Origin: Methylobacterium oryzihabitans
GTDB taxonomy: Bacteria > Pseudomonadota > Alphaproteobacteria > Rhizobiales > Beijerinckiaceae
Reading direction: 5' to 3'
Length of the DNA stretch: 64,000 nt
Assembly: GCF_004004555.2 (NCBI RefSeq)
Contig: NZ_SACP01000001.1
Coordinates: 124,001-188,000 of the forward strand
Position numbers and translations under genes: made by a program. The notes below the pieces were generated by a model. The model saw nothing but the letters and a program-made list of their open reading frames with translations. It was not told where the DNA came from and searched no databases. Shown in pieces: positions 42,970-51,950 of the stretch; the first letter of the stretch is position 1, and each line of letters opens with the position of its first letter.

Positions 42970-44772
42970 TCAGTTCGGCAGGTTGAACACCGTGAGCTGG
43001 CCGCCGAGGTTGGTGTAGCTCGACAGGGCGGCGTAGCCGCCGACCGCGCCGAGGCCGGCATTCGGGTCGGTGAGGCCGGCCGCGAGGCCGATGCCGGCCC
43101 AGCCGCCGACGCCCGACAGCACCGCGACGTGCTGCTTGCCCTTGTGCTCGTAGGTCATCACGTTGCCGATGATGCCCGACGGGGTCTTGAACTTGTAGAG
43201 TTCCTTGCCGGTCTTGGAATCGACCGCCTTCAGGTAGCCTTCGAGGGTGCCGTAGAACACCACGTCGCCGGCGGTGGCGAGAGCGCCCGACCACACCGAG
43301 AACTGCTCAGGCAGCGACCACTTGATCTTGCCGGCCACGTTGTCCCAGGCGATGAAGTTGCCCATGCCGCCGTGGCTGTTGGGCGCCGGGTACATCGACA
43401 GGGTCGCACCGACATAGGGCTGGCCCGGGGTGTAGCTCACCCGGAACGGCTCGTAGTCCATGCAGACGTGGTTGGTCGGCACGTAGAACAGGTTGGTCTT
43501 GGGCGAGTAGGCCGCCGGCTGCTGGTCCTTGGTGCCGAGCGCCGCCGGGCAGATGCCCTTCGAGTTCACGTCCTCGCCGTTCTGCTCGGTCGAGTACTTG
43601 GCCTGGACGAGCGGACGGCCGTAGGTCTTGGACGACTTGTCCATGTCGACCTTGGTGGCCCAGTTCACCACCGGATCGAACTTCTCGGCGACCAGCAGCT
43701 CGCCGTTGGTGCGGTCGAGGGTGTAGCCGAAGCCGTTGCGGTCGAAGTGGGTCAGCAGGGCGCGGTCCTTGCCGTCGACCTTCTGATCCGTGAGGATCAT
43801 CTCGTTGATGCCGTCGTAGTCCCACTCGTCGTGGGGGGTCATCTGGTAGACCCACTTGGCCATGCCGGTATCGGCGTCACGGGCGAAGATGGTCATCGAC
43901 CACTTGTTGTCGCCGGGGCGCTGCTTCGGGTTCCAGGTCGAGGGGTTGCCCGAGCCGTAATAGACGAGGTTCAGCTTGGGGTCGTAGGAGAACCAGCCCC
44001 AGGTGCAGCCGCCGCCCTGCTTCCACTGGTCGCCTTCCCAGGTCGCCAGCGACGAGTCCTTGCCGACCGGCTTGCCGAGATGGGTGGTCTTCTCGGGGTC
44101 GACCAGCATCTCGCCGTCCGGACCCATCGAGTAGCCGCGCCAGGCCTGCTTGCCGTCCTTCAGGTTGTAGGCGGTGACGTGGCAGCGCACGCCGTACTCG
44201 CCGCCCGAGATGCCGACGATGACCTTGTCCTTCACCGGCAGCACGGTGGCGGTGTTGGTCTCGCCCTTCTTCGGGTCGCCGTTGACCACCGACCAGTTCA
44301 CCTTGCCGGTCTTGCCGTCGAGCGAGACGACGGTGGTGTCGGCCTGGTGCAGGATCACGGCGCCGTCGGCGTAGGCCAGACCACGGTTGACCGTGTCACA
44401 GCACATCACCGGGATGACGTTCGGGTCCTGCTTGGGCTCGTACTTCCACAGGATCTTGCCCTCGTTGTTGAGGTCGAGGGCGTAGACGATGTTCGGGAAC
44501 GGCGTGTGGACGTACATCACGTTGCCGACGACGAGGGGCGAGCCCTCGTGGCCGCGCAGCACGCCGGTCGAGAAGGTCCAGGCGACCTGGAGCTTGTTGA
44601 CGTTGCCGGCGTTGATCTGGTCGAGCTTGGAATAGCGCGTGTTGGCGTAGTCGACCGTCTGAAGCACCTGCTCGGCCGGATTGGCGCTGCGCTTCAGGAC
44701 GTCGTCGTTGGCCAGGGCTGGCGTGACACCCAGGACACCGGCGCTCAAGGCAAGGAGATGGACCGCTCTCAT
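42970..44772 (-). CDS. xoxF: Lanthanide-dependent methanol dehydrogenase XoxF
   Basis: A 600-residue quinoprotein oxidising methanol to formaldehyde (or formate) in the periplasm with PQQ and a lanthanide. The signal peptide (cleavage near 22, ALA-N) is followed by the adjacent-cysteine disulfide Cys124-Cys125 in [10 protein letters not shown]. The metal-site glutamate is in [11 protein letters not shown] (Glu192), Asn276 is in GSGNPSTW, the catalytic Asp318 and the lanthanide-specific Asp320 are in [10 protein letters not shown]. The second Asp distinguishes XoxF from calcium MxaF. Tryptophan-docking repeats run throughout. The start was set at 44772, with GGAGGAATCC upstream; an in-frame extension of 20 residues was rejected. 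Confidence 0.97.
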   Translation of the reverse strand: MRAVHLLALSAGVLGVTPALANDDVLKRSANPAEQVLQTVDYANTRYSKLDQINAGNVNKLQVAWTFSTGVLRGHEGSPLVVGNVMYVHTPFPNIVYALDLNNEGKILWKYEPKQDPNVIPVMCCDTVNRGLAYADGAVILHQADTTVVSLDGKTGKVNWSVVNGDPKKGETNTATVLPVKDKVIVGISGGEYGVRCHVTAYNLKDGKQAWRGYSMGPDGEMLVDPEKTTHLGKPVGKDSSLATWEGDQWKQGGGCTWGWFSYDPKLNLVYYGSGNPSTWNPKQRPGDNKWSMTIFARDADTGMAKWVYQMTPHDEWDYDGINEMILTDQKVDGKDRALLTHFDRNGFGYTLDRTNGELLVAEKFDPVVNWATKVDMDKSSKTYGRPLVQAKYSTEQNGEDVNSKGICPAALGTKDQQPAAYSPKTNLFYVPTNHVCMDYEPFRVSYTPGQPYVGATLSMYPAPNSHGGMGNFIAWDNVAGKIKWSLPEQFSVWSGALATAGDVVFYGTLEGYLKAVDSKTGKELYKFKTPSGIIGNVMTYEHKGKQHVAVLSGVGGWAGIGLAAGLTDPNAGLGAVGGYAALSSYTNLGGQLTVFNLPN

Positions 44773-45168
44773 GGATTCCTCCGACAGGTGCATTCTGCCC
44801 CACGGGCCGGGACGGCACGCGGCGCACGGCACCTGTTGTTCGCGCTTGGGGATGTCGACGTGCTTCGGCAGCGTGTCACAACAGGCATCGTTGAGGTCGG
44901 ACCCGGCTTTGCCTTGAGGCCCCTTGCCATGTTTGCGAACCGATCACCGCCCTCCCCCGACGGCATCGTTGAAACCGAAGCTTGAAGGAACTCTAAGAGA
45001 AAAATGAGCTGCGTCAACCGCGGGAACCGCGGCGGAACGTCGTTCAGGCGGTCCGATCGGGCGGACTAAAGTACGATTTCCGTTGGATGATGCTCTGCAT
45101 CATGAATTTGTTGCGACGCAACATCAACGACTTGTGTAGCGAACCGGGAAAGTGCCTCGGACCGGCGG
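44773..45168 (-). promoter_or_regulatory. xoxF upstream region with two palindromes
   Basis: This 396-bp gap precedes xoxF. It includes the palindrome ATGATGC(TCT)GCATCAT at 45087-45103 and, 6 bp away, TGTTGCGACGCAACA at 45109-45123. They are about 320-350 bp upstream of the xoxF start and close to the end of the metallo-hydrolase gene. Regulatory function is inferred. The rest shows no gene. Confidence 0.45.
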
Positions 45169-46089
45169 CTATTCCCATTCCAGTTCCTGGTAGGCGGTGG
45201 TGGCATTGCGGGCGTTGAAGGCCTCGAAGAGCTGCCACTGCCCGGCCTCGCCGGACGCCGCCTCGCCGGCCCGGTCGATCGGCCGCCCGTCGCGCACCAT
45301 CGCGCGCACCTGCGCCTCCAGGGCGGCGAGGTAGCGGTCGATCGGTCCGGCCGCCGCCGGCCACGGCACCGCGGCCGGGCCGTGGCCGGGCACCACCCGG
45401 GCCGCCGGGTTGTCGCGCAGGCGGCGCAGCACCGCGATCCAGCCGGCGAGCCGCCCGTCGAGGGCCGGGACGTGGCCGACGAACAGCAGGTCGCCGAGGA
45501 ACCAGGTGTCGGTCGCCCGGTCCCGGACCGTGAGGTCGCTGTTGCTGTGGGCGGTCGGCCAGGCTTCGAGATGCAGGACCCGGTCGCCGAGGTCGAGGTC
45601 GCGGGCGTCGTCGACGAGGAGCGTCGGCGGCACGATCCGGGTGCCGGCGAAGTCCGGCCCGACCAGGGCGGCGTTCGATTGCAGGTAGCTCCCGGCCCGG
45701 GCGGCGAGCGCCTCGGGCAGGTTGCGGTGCCCGACGACGACTGCACCCTCGAAGGCGGCGTTGCCGAGCACGTGGTCGGGGTGGACGTGGGTGTTGACGA
45801 CGTAGCGCACCGGCAGGGCGGTGCGGGCGCGGATCGCCGCGAGCAGCCGGCGCCCGGCCGCGAGGCTGCCGCCGGTGTCGATCACCGCCACCGCGTCGCG
45901 GCCGATCACGAAGCCGGCATTGCCGATCGCCCCGGCATTGTCGCGGGCGGCGAGCGCGTAGGGCGCGGCGTAGACGAACACGCCCGGCGCCACCTCCTGC
46001 ACCGGCAGCGGCGCCGGCGCATCCTCCGCGCGGGCGGAGGCGGACAGCAGCAGGGCGGCGAGGACGGCGCGGCGGGTCGGGCGTCGCAT
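45169..46089 (-). CDS. Quinoprotein relay system-type metallo-hydrolase (MBL fold)
   Basis: A 306-residue metallo-beta-lactamase-fold protein with a signal (RAVLAALLLSASARA). Zinc ligands are in NTHVHPDHVLGN, a His in WPTAHSNSDL with the bridging Asp in FLGDLLFVGHVP, and the last His in VVPGHGP. It belongs to the group found with quinoprotein dehydrogenases and ABC transporters. The substrate is unknown. It lies immediately downstream of the ABC ATPase gene in the same operon, 396 bp upstream of xoxF. Confidence 0.82.
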   Translation of the reverse strand: MRRPTRRAVLAALLLSASARAEDAPAPLPVQEVAPGVFVYAAPYALAARDNAGAIGNAGFVIGRDAVAVIDTGGSLAAGRRLLAAIRARTALPVRYVVNTHVHPDHVLGNAAFEGAVVVGHRNLPEALAARAGSYLQSNAALVGPDFAGTRIVPPTLLVDDARDLDLGDRVLHLEAWPTAHSNSDLTVRDRATDTWFLGDLLFVGHVPALDGRLAGWIAVLRRLRDNPAARVVPGHGPAAVPWPAAAGPIDRYLAALEAQVRAMVRDGRPIDRAGEAASGEAGQWQLFEAFNARNATTAYQELEWE

Positions 46090-46107
46090 GATGATCCTCC
46101 GGCGGCG

Positions 46108-46875
46108 CTACTCGGCCACGGTGGCGGGGAAGCGCCCGGCGAGGTCGCGCCGGACCGCCTCGCCCCAGGTCCGGTCGCGGGCCGCCCGCGGCGTCGGCAG
46201 CGGCACGTCGCCGACGAGGCTCGCCGGGCGGCCCGAGAGCAGCAGCAGCCGGTCGGCGACCGCGAGCGCCTCGGGCACGTTGTGGGTCACCATCAGCACC
46301 GCGGCGCCGCGTCGCGCCGCGGCGCCGAACACCGCCCCGCGCAGGGAGGCGGCGGCAGCGTCGTCGAGCGACACGAACGGCTCGTCGAGGACGAGGAGCC
46401 CCGGCGCCAGCGCCAGCGCCCGGGCGAGCGCCACCCGCCGGGCCATGCCGAGGGAGAGTTCGCCCGGATAGCGCGGCCGCCACGGCGTCAGGCCGAGTTC
46501 CTCGAACAGCCCGTCGAGGGGCTGGCCCCGCTCGGGCCGCGGCAGCGACAGCCGCACGTTGTCCTCGACGCTGCGCCAGGGCAGCAGCCGCGGCTCCTGA
46601 AAGACCATGCCGATGCGCAGCGAACCGGGATCGGGCACGACCTCGCCGTCGAACTCGCGGTCGAGGCCGAGGAGGATGCGCAGGGTCGTGGTCTTGCCCG
46701 CCCCCGAGGGGCCGATGAGGCAGACGGTCTCCCCCGGCGCGATGGCGAAGGCGAGGTCGCGCACCGCCTCCACCGCCTCCTCGCGGGCGCGGGAGGTTCT
46801 ACCCCGGTAAGTCTTGCGCCGGATCGCCAGCCGCAGCAGCGGCGCGGCGGAGGGGTCAGCGCCAGCGGCGGGCAT
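46108..46875 (-). CDS. ABC transporter ATP-binding protein
   Basis: A 255-residue ATPase of the nitrate/sulfonate/taurine importer type. The Walker A motif is GPSGAGKTTT, the Q-loop is MVFQEPRLLPWRSV, and Walker B is LLVLDEPFVSLDD. The ABC signature reads LSLGMARR instead of LSGGQ, an unusual but catalytically tolerated variant. The H-loop is in VTHNVPEAL. It overlaps the permease gene by 20 bp, so they are coupled. Substrate unknown; the context is quinoprotein metabolism. Confidence 0.88.
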   Translation of the reverse strand: MPAAGADPSAAPLLRLAIRRKTYRGRTSRAREEAVEAVRDLAFAIAPGETVCLIGPSGAGKTTTLRILLGLDREFDGEVVPDPGSLRIGMVFQEPRLLPWRSVEDNVRLSLPRPERGQPLDGLFEELGLTPWRPRYPGELSLGMARRVALARALALAPGLLVLDEPFVSLDDAAAASLRGAVFGAAARRGAAVLMVTHNVPEALAVADRLLLLSGRPASLVGDVPLPTPRAARDRTWGEAVRRDLAGRFPATVAE

Positions 46876-47593
46876 GGTCGTCGAGGGGGCGCAGCAGGAG
46901 GGCGTCGGCGGCGAGCATCACGGCGCTGAACACGAGGCTGTAGCCGAACAGGGCGGCGACGTCGAAGAGCTGGAAGTAGTACGAGATCGCGTAGCCGACG
47001 CCGTTCGGCCGCCCGAGCAGCTCGACCACCAGCACGATCTTCCAGGCGAGCGACAGGCCCGAGCGCGCCGCCGCGACGGCGAACGGGGCGATCTGCGGCA
47101 GCATGACGTGGCGCAGCCAGGTGCGCCGGTCGTAGCGGAACGCGCGGGCCATCTCCTCGAGGTCCGGATCGAGCCCGCGGGCGCCCTCGCGCATGATGAC
47201 GGCGACGTTCGGCATCTTGTTGAGCGCCACCGCCAGGATCGCGGCGGTCTCGGTCAGGCCGAGCCAGATATAGGCCAGCACGGTGATGACCAGTGCCGGG
47301 GTGTTGAGGAGGACGAGGAGCGGCGTGTCGAGCAGGCGGTCGGCGGCGCGGGAGCGGCCGAGCACGATTCCGAGCGCGCTGCCCGCCGCCATGGCGGCAC
47401 AGAACGACACCGCCACCCGCGCCAGGGTGGCGCCGACGTTGCGCCACAGGTCGCCGGACTGCGCCTCCCGCACCAGGAAGGCCGCGACCGCCTCGGGCGA
47501 GGGCAGGGTGCGGGCCTCGGCGAAGCGGGCGGCGACCCACCACAGGGCGAGGAGCGCCAGGGCCGAGGCGAGGCGGGCGGCGAGGCCGGTCAT
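46856..47593 (-). CDS. ABC transporter permease (SsuC/TauC type)
   Basis: A 245-residue inner-membrane permease with about six helices. The BPD_transp EAA-like loop is REGARGLDPDLEEMARAF, followed by RHVMLPQIAPFAVAAARSG. The N-terminus begins MTGLAARLASALALLALWW. The ATG at 47593 starts the protein at its first helix. The binding protein gene is upstream, separated by a 269-bp gap with a large palindrome, and the ATPase gene is downstream. Import of an oxyanion-like or metal-chelate substrate is possible. Confidence 0.85.
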   Translation of the reverse strand: MTGLAARLASALALLALWWVAARFAEARTLPSPEAVAAFLVREAQSGDLWRNVGATLARVAVSFCAAMAAGSALGIVLGRSRAADRLLDTPLLVLLNTPALVITVLAYIWLGLTETAAILAVALNKMPNVAVIMREGARGLDPDLEEMARAFRYDRRTWLRHVMLPQIAPFAVAAARSGLSLAWKIVLVVELLGRPNGVGYAISYYFQLFDVAALFGYSLVFSAVMLAADALLLRPLDDHARRWR

Positions 47594-47690
47594 GCGGGTC
47601 GTCGCGGTCCCGCCCTCAGCAGATTTCGCAAAAGTGGCCCCCGGTTCTGCGACAGAAATCTGCGACGCAACAGCAACCTGAGCGGAGGAA

Positions 47691-47854
47691 GCGTCGGCTT
47701 GCCCACAGTCCACGACACAGGGGGCTGCGCGGTGCGGGAGCGACGGCCGAGAGCGTGAACCCTCCCCCGCAGAGGGGGGAGGGTCGATGCGCGGTGGCCG
47801 TCGCTCCCACACCCGCCAGCCTCCTCTGTCGTGTACCGTGCGGCTTGCCGACGC
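47691..47854. repeat. Long imperfect palindrome inside the ABC transporter operon
   Basis: Arms of about 60 bases: GCGTCGGC at 47691 pairs with GCCGACGC ending at 47854, and GGGAGCGACGGCC pairs with GGCCGTCGCTCCC. The centre is a hairpin ACCCTCCCCC/GGGGGAGGGT (47759-47784). It resembles intergenic repeat elements and would fold as a large stem on RNA. Confidence 0.65.
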
Positions 47855-47862
47855 AAGTCTGC

Positions 47863-48852
47863 CTAGCCATTCCGGCCGGGGTCCCAGTACAGCCCCTCGG
47901 GCAGGGTCGTGGCGGCGCCGAGCAGGCGCTCGCCGCCGAGCCGCGCCAGCACCGCGACGAGGCGGGCGGCGTCCGCCTCCTCGGCCGCGACCGGCCGGCG
48001 CGGGATGCCGTCCAGAAATTCCCGCCGCAGGGCGTCGAAGGTCGCCGCGTCCTCGGCCGCCATCAGCGGGCGCACCAGCGTCCACGCGGTCGCGTCGTCG
48101 GCGAGCGCCTGCTTGGCCGCCCGCGACGCCCGGGTGAAGGCCGCCATCTCGGCGGTCCCGCGCGCCAGAAGCGCGTCGTCGAAGACATAGCCGAGCAGCG
48201 CCACCGGGCCGGTCACCCCGAAGCCGCGGGCGATGGCGTCGGCATCGGTGAGGCGGCGGAAGCCCTTCGCCTCGAGCCGCGCGCAGAAGGTCCAGTAGAG
48301 GAGCGCCGCGTCGAGTTCGCCGGATTCGAGCTTCTGCATCAGCAGCGGCGGCGCCGCGAAGGCCGGCCTCGCGTCGCGGTCGAGGTCGATGCCGTCCGCC
48401 TCCCGGGCACGGGCCCGCAGCAGCAGCCAGTTCTTGTCGAGGGGGCCGCCGGCGACGCCGAGGCGCTTGCCGGCGAGGTCGGCGAGGCTCTTCAGCGGGC
48501 TGTCGGCGGGCACCATCAGGGCGCCTTCGCTGGAGGAATAGGGCAGGAAGCGCACCGCCCGCCCCTCGGCCCGCAGCCGGGCGGCCCAGAGCAGGTCGGA
48601 GACGATGAGGTCGACCTGCCCGCCCTGGAACGCGATGCGTGCGGCGTCGCTTCCGGCGAGCTTCACGCCCTCCAGCGCGAAGCCCTGGGCGGCGTCGAGG
48701 CCGCGGGCGCGGATCACCTCCGCCTCCCACGACACGGTGCCGAACGGCAGCAGGCCGAGCCGCAGCCCCGCGCCGCCTTGCGCGGCAGGGCCGCGGGGTC
48801 CGGGCACCAGCGCCGCCGCGCCGGCCGCCAGCATTCCGCGCCGCGTCAGCAT
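47863..48852 (-). CDS. ABC transporter substrate-binding protein
   Basis: A 329-residue periplasmic protein of the NMT1/SsuA-like group. After a twin-arginine-like leader (LTRRGMLAAGAAALV) comes LRLGLLPFGTVSWEAEVI, then the lobe region GGQVDLIVSDLLWAARLRAEGR and NSLADLAG-like KSLADLAGKRLGVAGGPLD. The start at 48852 was chosen as the ATG that begins the signal sequence, rather than 16 residues upstream. It precedes the permease in the same orientation. The ligand is unknown; similar proteins beside quinoprotein genes have been annotated as quinoprotein-associated. Confidence 0.83.
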   Translation of the reverse strand: MLTRRGMLAAGAAALVPGPRGPAAQGGAGLRLGLLPFGTVSWEAEVIRARGLDAAQGFALEGVKLAGSDAARIAFQGGQVDLIVSDLLWAARLRAEGRAVRFLPYSSSEGALMVPADSPLKSLADLAGKRLGVAGGPLDKNWLLLRARAREADGIDLDRDARPAFAAPPLLMQKLESGELDAALLYWTFCARLEAKGFRRLTDADAIARGFGVTGPVALLGYVFDDALLARGTAEMAAFTRASRAAKQALADDATAWTLVRPLMAAEDAATFDALRREFLDGIPRRPVAAEEADAARLVAVLARLGGERLLGAATTLPEGLYWDPGRNG

Positions 48853-49007
48853 GGCGCTCCTCCCTGCCCGCCGGCTCCGGCGGATCGTTGTCGGGCCCAC
48901 TTAGGTGCCGCTGCCGGCCACGTCCACCGCACCTTCCCCCTTTGGCCGGCATGGATCGCGGCGTCACTTGAACTAAGGTCGGGCGACCGCCCAGGGAGGA
49001 CCCGCGG

Positions 49008-49385
49008 ATGACTGCCCAGCGCGACGCCGTGCTCGACGCCGACACGATCACCGGGCGCCTCGCCCGCGACCTGCCCGCCTGGCACCTGGAGGACGGCTGG
49101 ATCAAGCGCACCTACAAGACCGGGAGTTGGAAGGGGACCCTGATGGTCATCAACACCGTCGGGCATCTCGCCGAGGCGGCGTGGCACCATCCGGACCTCA
49201 CCGCCTCCTACGCCTGGGTCGAGGTGCGGCTCACCACCCACTCGGCCAAGGGCGTGACCGAGAAGGACCTCGCGCTGGCGCGCAAGATCGAGGAGGTGGT
49301 GGGCTGGCAGCCGGGCCTGGAGGGCGGCGCCCTCGAAGGCACGCCGACCGACCCGCGCTTCGCCTACATCAAGTACGACAAGTAA
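49008..49385 (+). CDS. phhB: 4a-hydroxytetrahydrobiopterin dehydratase (PCD family)
   Basis: A 125-residue pterin-4a-carbinolamine dehydratase homologue. The active-site signature HHPDLTASYAWVEVRLTTHS is present, with two adjacent histidines and the tyrosine/tryptophan pocket, and VTEKDLALARKIEE follows. It dehydrates pterin carbinolamines; in a bacterium without a visible phenylalanine hydroxylase here the partner may be a pterin-dependent pathway. Its stop codon shares its last base with the start of repeat copy B. Confidence 0.88.
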   Translation: MTAQRDAVLDADTITGRLARDLPAWHLEDGWIKRTYKTGSWKGTLMVINTVGHLAEAAWHHPDLTASYAWVEVRLTTHSAKGVTEKDLALARKIEEVVGWQPGLEGGALEGTPTDPRFAYIKYDK

Positions 49386-49541
49386 TACCAACGGTCATTG
49401 AAAATGACCTTTGGTTCTGCTCTCGAATTTCCGCTAAGCCTCTGGCTTAGTGTCGGAAATTCGAGATGGGTCAACGGCCCCGTCGATCTCGGGCCTGCCC
49501 GAGATCGAAGATGATGCGTCAGCATCCCGGACCGTTGGTAT
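49385..49541. repeat. Palindromic intergenic repeat, copy B (157 bp)
   Basis: The terminal inverted repeats ATACCAACGGTC (49385-49396) and GACCGTTGGTAT (49530-49541) are perfect. Internal hairpins are CTCGAATTTCCG pairing with CGGAAATTCGAG around CTAAGCC(TCT)GGCTTAG, and CGATCTCGGGC(CT)GCCCGAGATCG. It is homologous to copy A (6623-6793) and, like it, lies between convergent genes. Confidence 0.85.
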
Positions 49542-50723
49542 AAGGGCCTCGTAGCGCGCCAGGTCGGGCCCGGCATTCCTGCCGCCGAAGAGCCGGGCGG
49601 CGAGCGCCCGCGGTCCGGGCCGGCTCGCCAGGGACAGGGCGGCGTGGAGCAGGCGGATGCCGAGCCGGCTGTCCGGGTTCATCAGCCGCGGTGCGAGCTT
49701 CGGCACGCCCTGGGCCTGCCCGACCATCGGCCGCATGGTGCGCTCGTAGGCGGCGAACGCGGCCGGCAGGTCGCCGCCGCGGACCATCTCGCCGGCCAGC
49801 ACCCGGGCGCCGGTGACGGCGAGCGTCGCGCCGATGCCGGCGAGGGGCGTCGCGCACCAGGCCGCGTCGCCGGTCAGCACGACGCGGCCGTTCGACCAGC
49901 GCGGCATCCGCACCTGCCGCAGCACGTCGCAATAGAAGTCGTCGGCGCCGTCCATCGCGGCGAGCACCCGCGGCGCCTCCCAGCCGGCATCGGCGAAGCG
50001 CTCGCGCAGCCACGCCTTCTGCCGCTCCGTGCTCCAGTCCTGCTCGCCGCCCGGCGGCTTGCGGATCCCGAGCATCGCCCGGGTCGTGCCGTGTCGGTCG
50101 GGGCGCAGCGACACGCTGCGGCCGCCGGGGGCGTGGTACCAGCGCCACATCCGGTCGTCGCCCGGTTCGCGGGGGATGGTGAAATACGCCAGGGTCAGGT
50201 CCATCCAGCGCGCCGTCGCCTCGCCGCGGAAGACGAGGTCGCGGGTCGCCGATCCGACGCCCTCGGCGACCACCACCGCGTCGAAGCGCTCGCTGGCGCC
50301 GCCCGCGAAGGCGACCTCCACCCCCTCTCCGTCCGGCACGAGTCCGGCGACGCGGTCGCCGAAGCGGAAGGCGGCGCGGTCGCGGGCGGCGTCGTGGAGA
50401 AGGCGGGCGAGATCGCCGCGCAGGATCTCCATCTCGGCGGTCGGCCCGTCGCCCTCCCCGGCCGGGAACCGCGCCGCGACCCGGCCGCGCGCGTCGATCC
50501 AGGCGGTGCCCTCCTCGCCGGTCCCGCGCTCCAGCGCCGCCCGTTCCAGGCCCATGCCGCGCAGGACCTCGCGGCCGACGCCGCGCACGTCGATGTTCTG
50601 ACCGCCGTCGCGGAAGGCCGGTGCCCGCTCGACCACCGTGACGTCGACGCCGGCGCGGGACAGCCACCACGCCGCGGTGTTGCCGGCGATGCTCGCGCCG
50701 GTGATGAGGACCCGCCGGGCCAC
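49434..50723 (-). CDS. FAD-dependent monooxygenase, C-terminus supplied by repeat
   Basis: A 429-residue flavin monooxygenase of the PHBH/UbiH-like family. It has the FAD-binding RRVLITGASIAGNTAAWWL near residue 3-20 with GxGxxG variant GASIAG, the DG-like stretch DAVVVAEGVGSATRD, and the second nucleotide motif VVLTGDAAWCATPLAG. The GTG start at 50723 begins the dinucleotide fold. The last 35 residues (from IPTVRDADASSS) are encoded by repeat copy B, so the natural C-terminus was shorter. Substrate unknown, perhaps an aromatic or polyketide. Confidence 0.82.
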   Translation of the reverse strand: MARRVLITGASIAGNTAAWWLSRAGVDVTVVERAPAFRDGGQNIDVRGVGREVLRGMGLERAALERGTGEEGTAWIDARGRVAARFPAGEGDGPTAEMEILRGDLARLLHDAARDRAAFRFGDRVAGLVPDGEGVEVAFAGGASERFDAVVVAEGVGSATRDLVFRGEATARWMDLTLAYFTIPREPGDDRMWRWYHAPGGRSVSLRPDRHGTTRAMLGIRKPPGGEQDWSTERQKAWLRERFADAGWEAPRVLAAMDGADDFYCDVLRQVRMPRWSNGRVVLTGDAAWCATPLAGIGATLAVTGARVLAGEMVRGGDLPAAFAAYERTMRPMVGQAQGVPKLAPRLMNPDSRLGIRLLHAALSLASRPGPRALAARLFGGRNAGPDLARYEALIPTVRDADASSSISGRPEIDGAVDPSRISDTKPEA

Positions 50724-50805
50724 GCCGCACTCTCCCGTCCCGCAGCGGTCGCCGGGCGACCGCTGCGGGGATAGAGGGCCGCCCGGCGCCGCGGGCAAGG
50801 GCGGC

Positions 50806-51027
50806 TCATCCGGGCGCGCGCACCCGCCGGCACGCGGTCTTGAGGTAGGCGCCGCGGCCGAGATCCTCGCGCAGGCCGGAGCGGGCGACGATCTCCTGCC
50901 AGCCGAGCGCGCAGCCGAGTTCGTTGGTCACCCGCGTCATCCGCACGTCGAGGGCGTGCGCCTCGTCGCATTCCTGCACCGGCACCGCGGCGGCGCAGAC
51001 CAGCACGATCGCCAGGAAGCCGTTCAT
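50806..51027 (-). CDS. Small secreted hypothetical protein
   Basis: A 73-residue protein with a signal peptide (FLAIVLVCAAAVPVQE) and a mature part with three cysteines (EC, LGCAL, TACRR), so it could form disulfides. It lies between the monooxygenase and the phosphoesterase on the same strand. No family recognised; a small exported protein is the most that can be said. Confidence 0.5.
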   Translation of the reverse strand: MNGFLAIVLVCAAAVPVQECDEAHALDVRMTRVTNELGCALGWQEIVARSGLREDLGRGAYLKTACRRVRAPG

Positions 51028-51101
51028 CGCCCGATCCCTCCGCCCGGAGCGGTCAGGATGGTGCGGCGCGCCGCTGCGCCAAGGACCCGGCGGCTCCGCC
51101 T

Positions 51102-51950
51102 TCAGTCCACCTCGGCGATCCGCGTCGGGTCGAAATCCCGGCCCTCGACCGGGTTGGCGAGGCAGCGGGTGCCGTGCAGCGTCAGGTCGTGGGCGGCGTG
51201 GAAATGGCCCGAGAGCCACAGGGCCGGCCGGCTCGCCGCGGGCAGGTCGGCGAGCAGCGTCGTGGCGTAGAAGGCCGGCACCCACCACGGCACGCCCGGC
51301 GCGTCGCGGTAGCGGTCGGCGGCCTCGGCGATCGGCGGATGGTGGGTCACCGCGACGGTGGGACCCGGATGCGGGACGGCGAGGGCCGCCGCGAGGCGGG
51401 CGCGGTCCTCGGCATGGGCCGCCATCGCGGCCTGCGGCGTCCAGGGGGCGCCACCGCCCCGGCGGATCGCTCGGTATTCCCGCGAGCCGGTCGCCGACTC
51501 GGTCATCCGGGCGGCCGCGAAGGCGACCGGGTCGGTGGGACGGCGGGGATCGTCGGCGGCGAGCCAGCGCCCGGCGAGGCGCCAGTCGCTCCACAGGGTC
51601 GCGCCGACGAAGCGCACGCCGCCGATCACCGCCGCCGCGCCGTGGCGCAGCAGCACGATGCGCTCCCGGCCCGCCGCGGCGTTGATCCGCTCCACCTCGG
51701 CTTCCAGCGCGGCGAGGAGGTCCGGCGCGGTGCGCGGGTCGCCGTCGGGCGCGTAATGCTCGTGGTTGCCCGGCACCAGCACCACCGGGCGCTCGCCGGC
51801 GAGGTCGAGCAGCACCGACAGACCGTCCTCGGGCCGACCTTCCCAGACGTCGCCGGCGCAGACCAGCACGTCGAAGGGGCGCGTCGGGCGCGGGATCGCG
51901 GCCGGGTCGCGCCGCTCCAGGTGGAGGTCGGAGAGCGGGAAGACGCGCAT
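51102..51950 (-). CDS. Calcineurin-like metallophosphoesterase
   Basis: A 282-residue metallophosphoesterase. Metal motifs are LSDLHLERRD, VLVCAGDVWEG, VPGNHEHY, VTHHPP and SGHFHAAHD, the full five-motif set of the calcineurin-like fold. The ATG at 51950 overlaps the stop of the cation-transporter gene by one base. The natural substrate is unknown. It is the second gene in a two-gene unit with the transporter. Confidence 0.88.
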   Translation of the reverse strand: MRVFPLSDLHLERRDPAAIPRPTRPFDVLVCAGDVWEGRPEDGLSVLLDLAGERPVVLVPGNHEHYAPDGDPRTAPDLLAALEAEVERINAAAGRERIVLLRHGAAAVIGGVRFVGATLWSDWRLAGRWLAADDPRRPTDPVAFAAARMTESATGSREYRAIRRGGGAPWTPQAAMAAHAEDRARLAAALAVPHPGPTVAVTHHPPIAEAADRYRDAPGVPWWVPAFYATTLLADLPAASRPALWLSGHFHAAHDLTLHGTRCLANPVEGRDFDPTRIAEVD

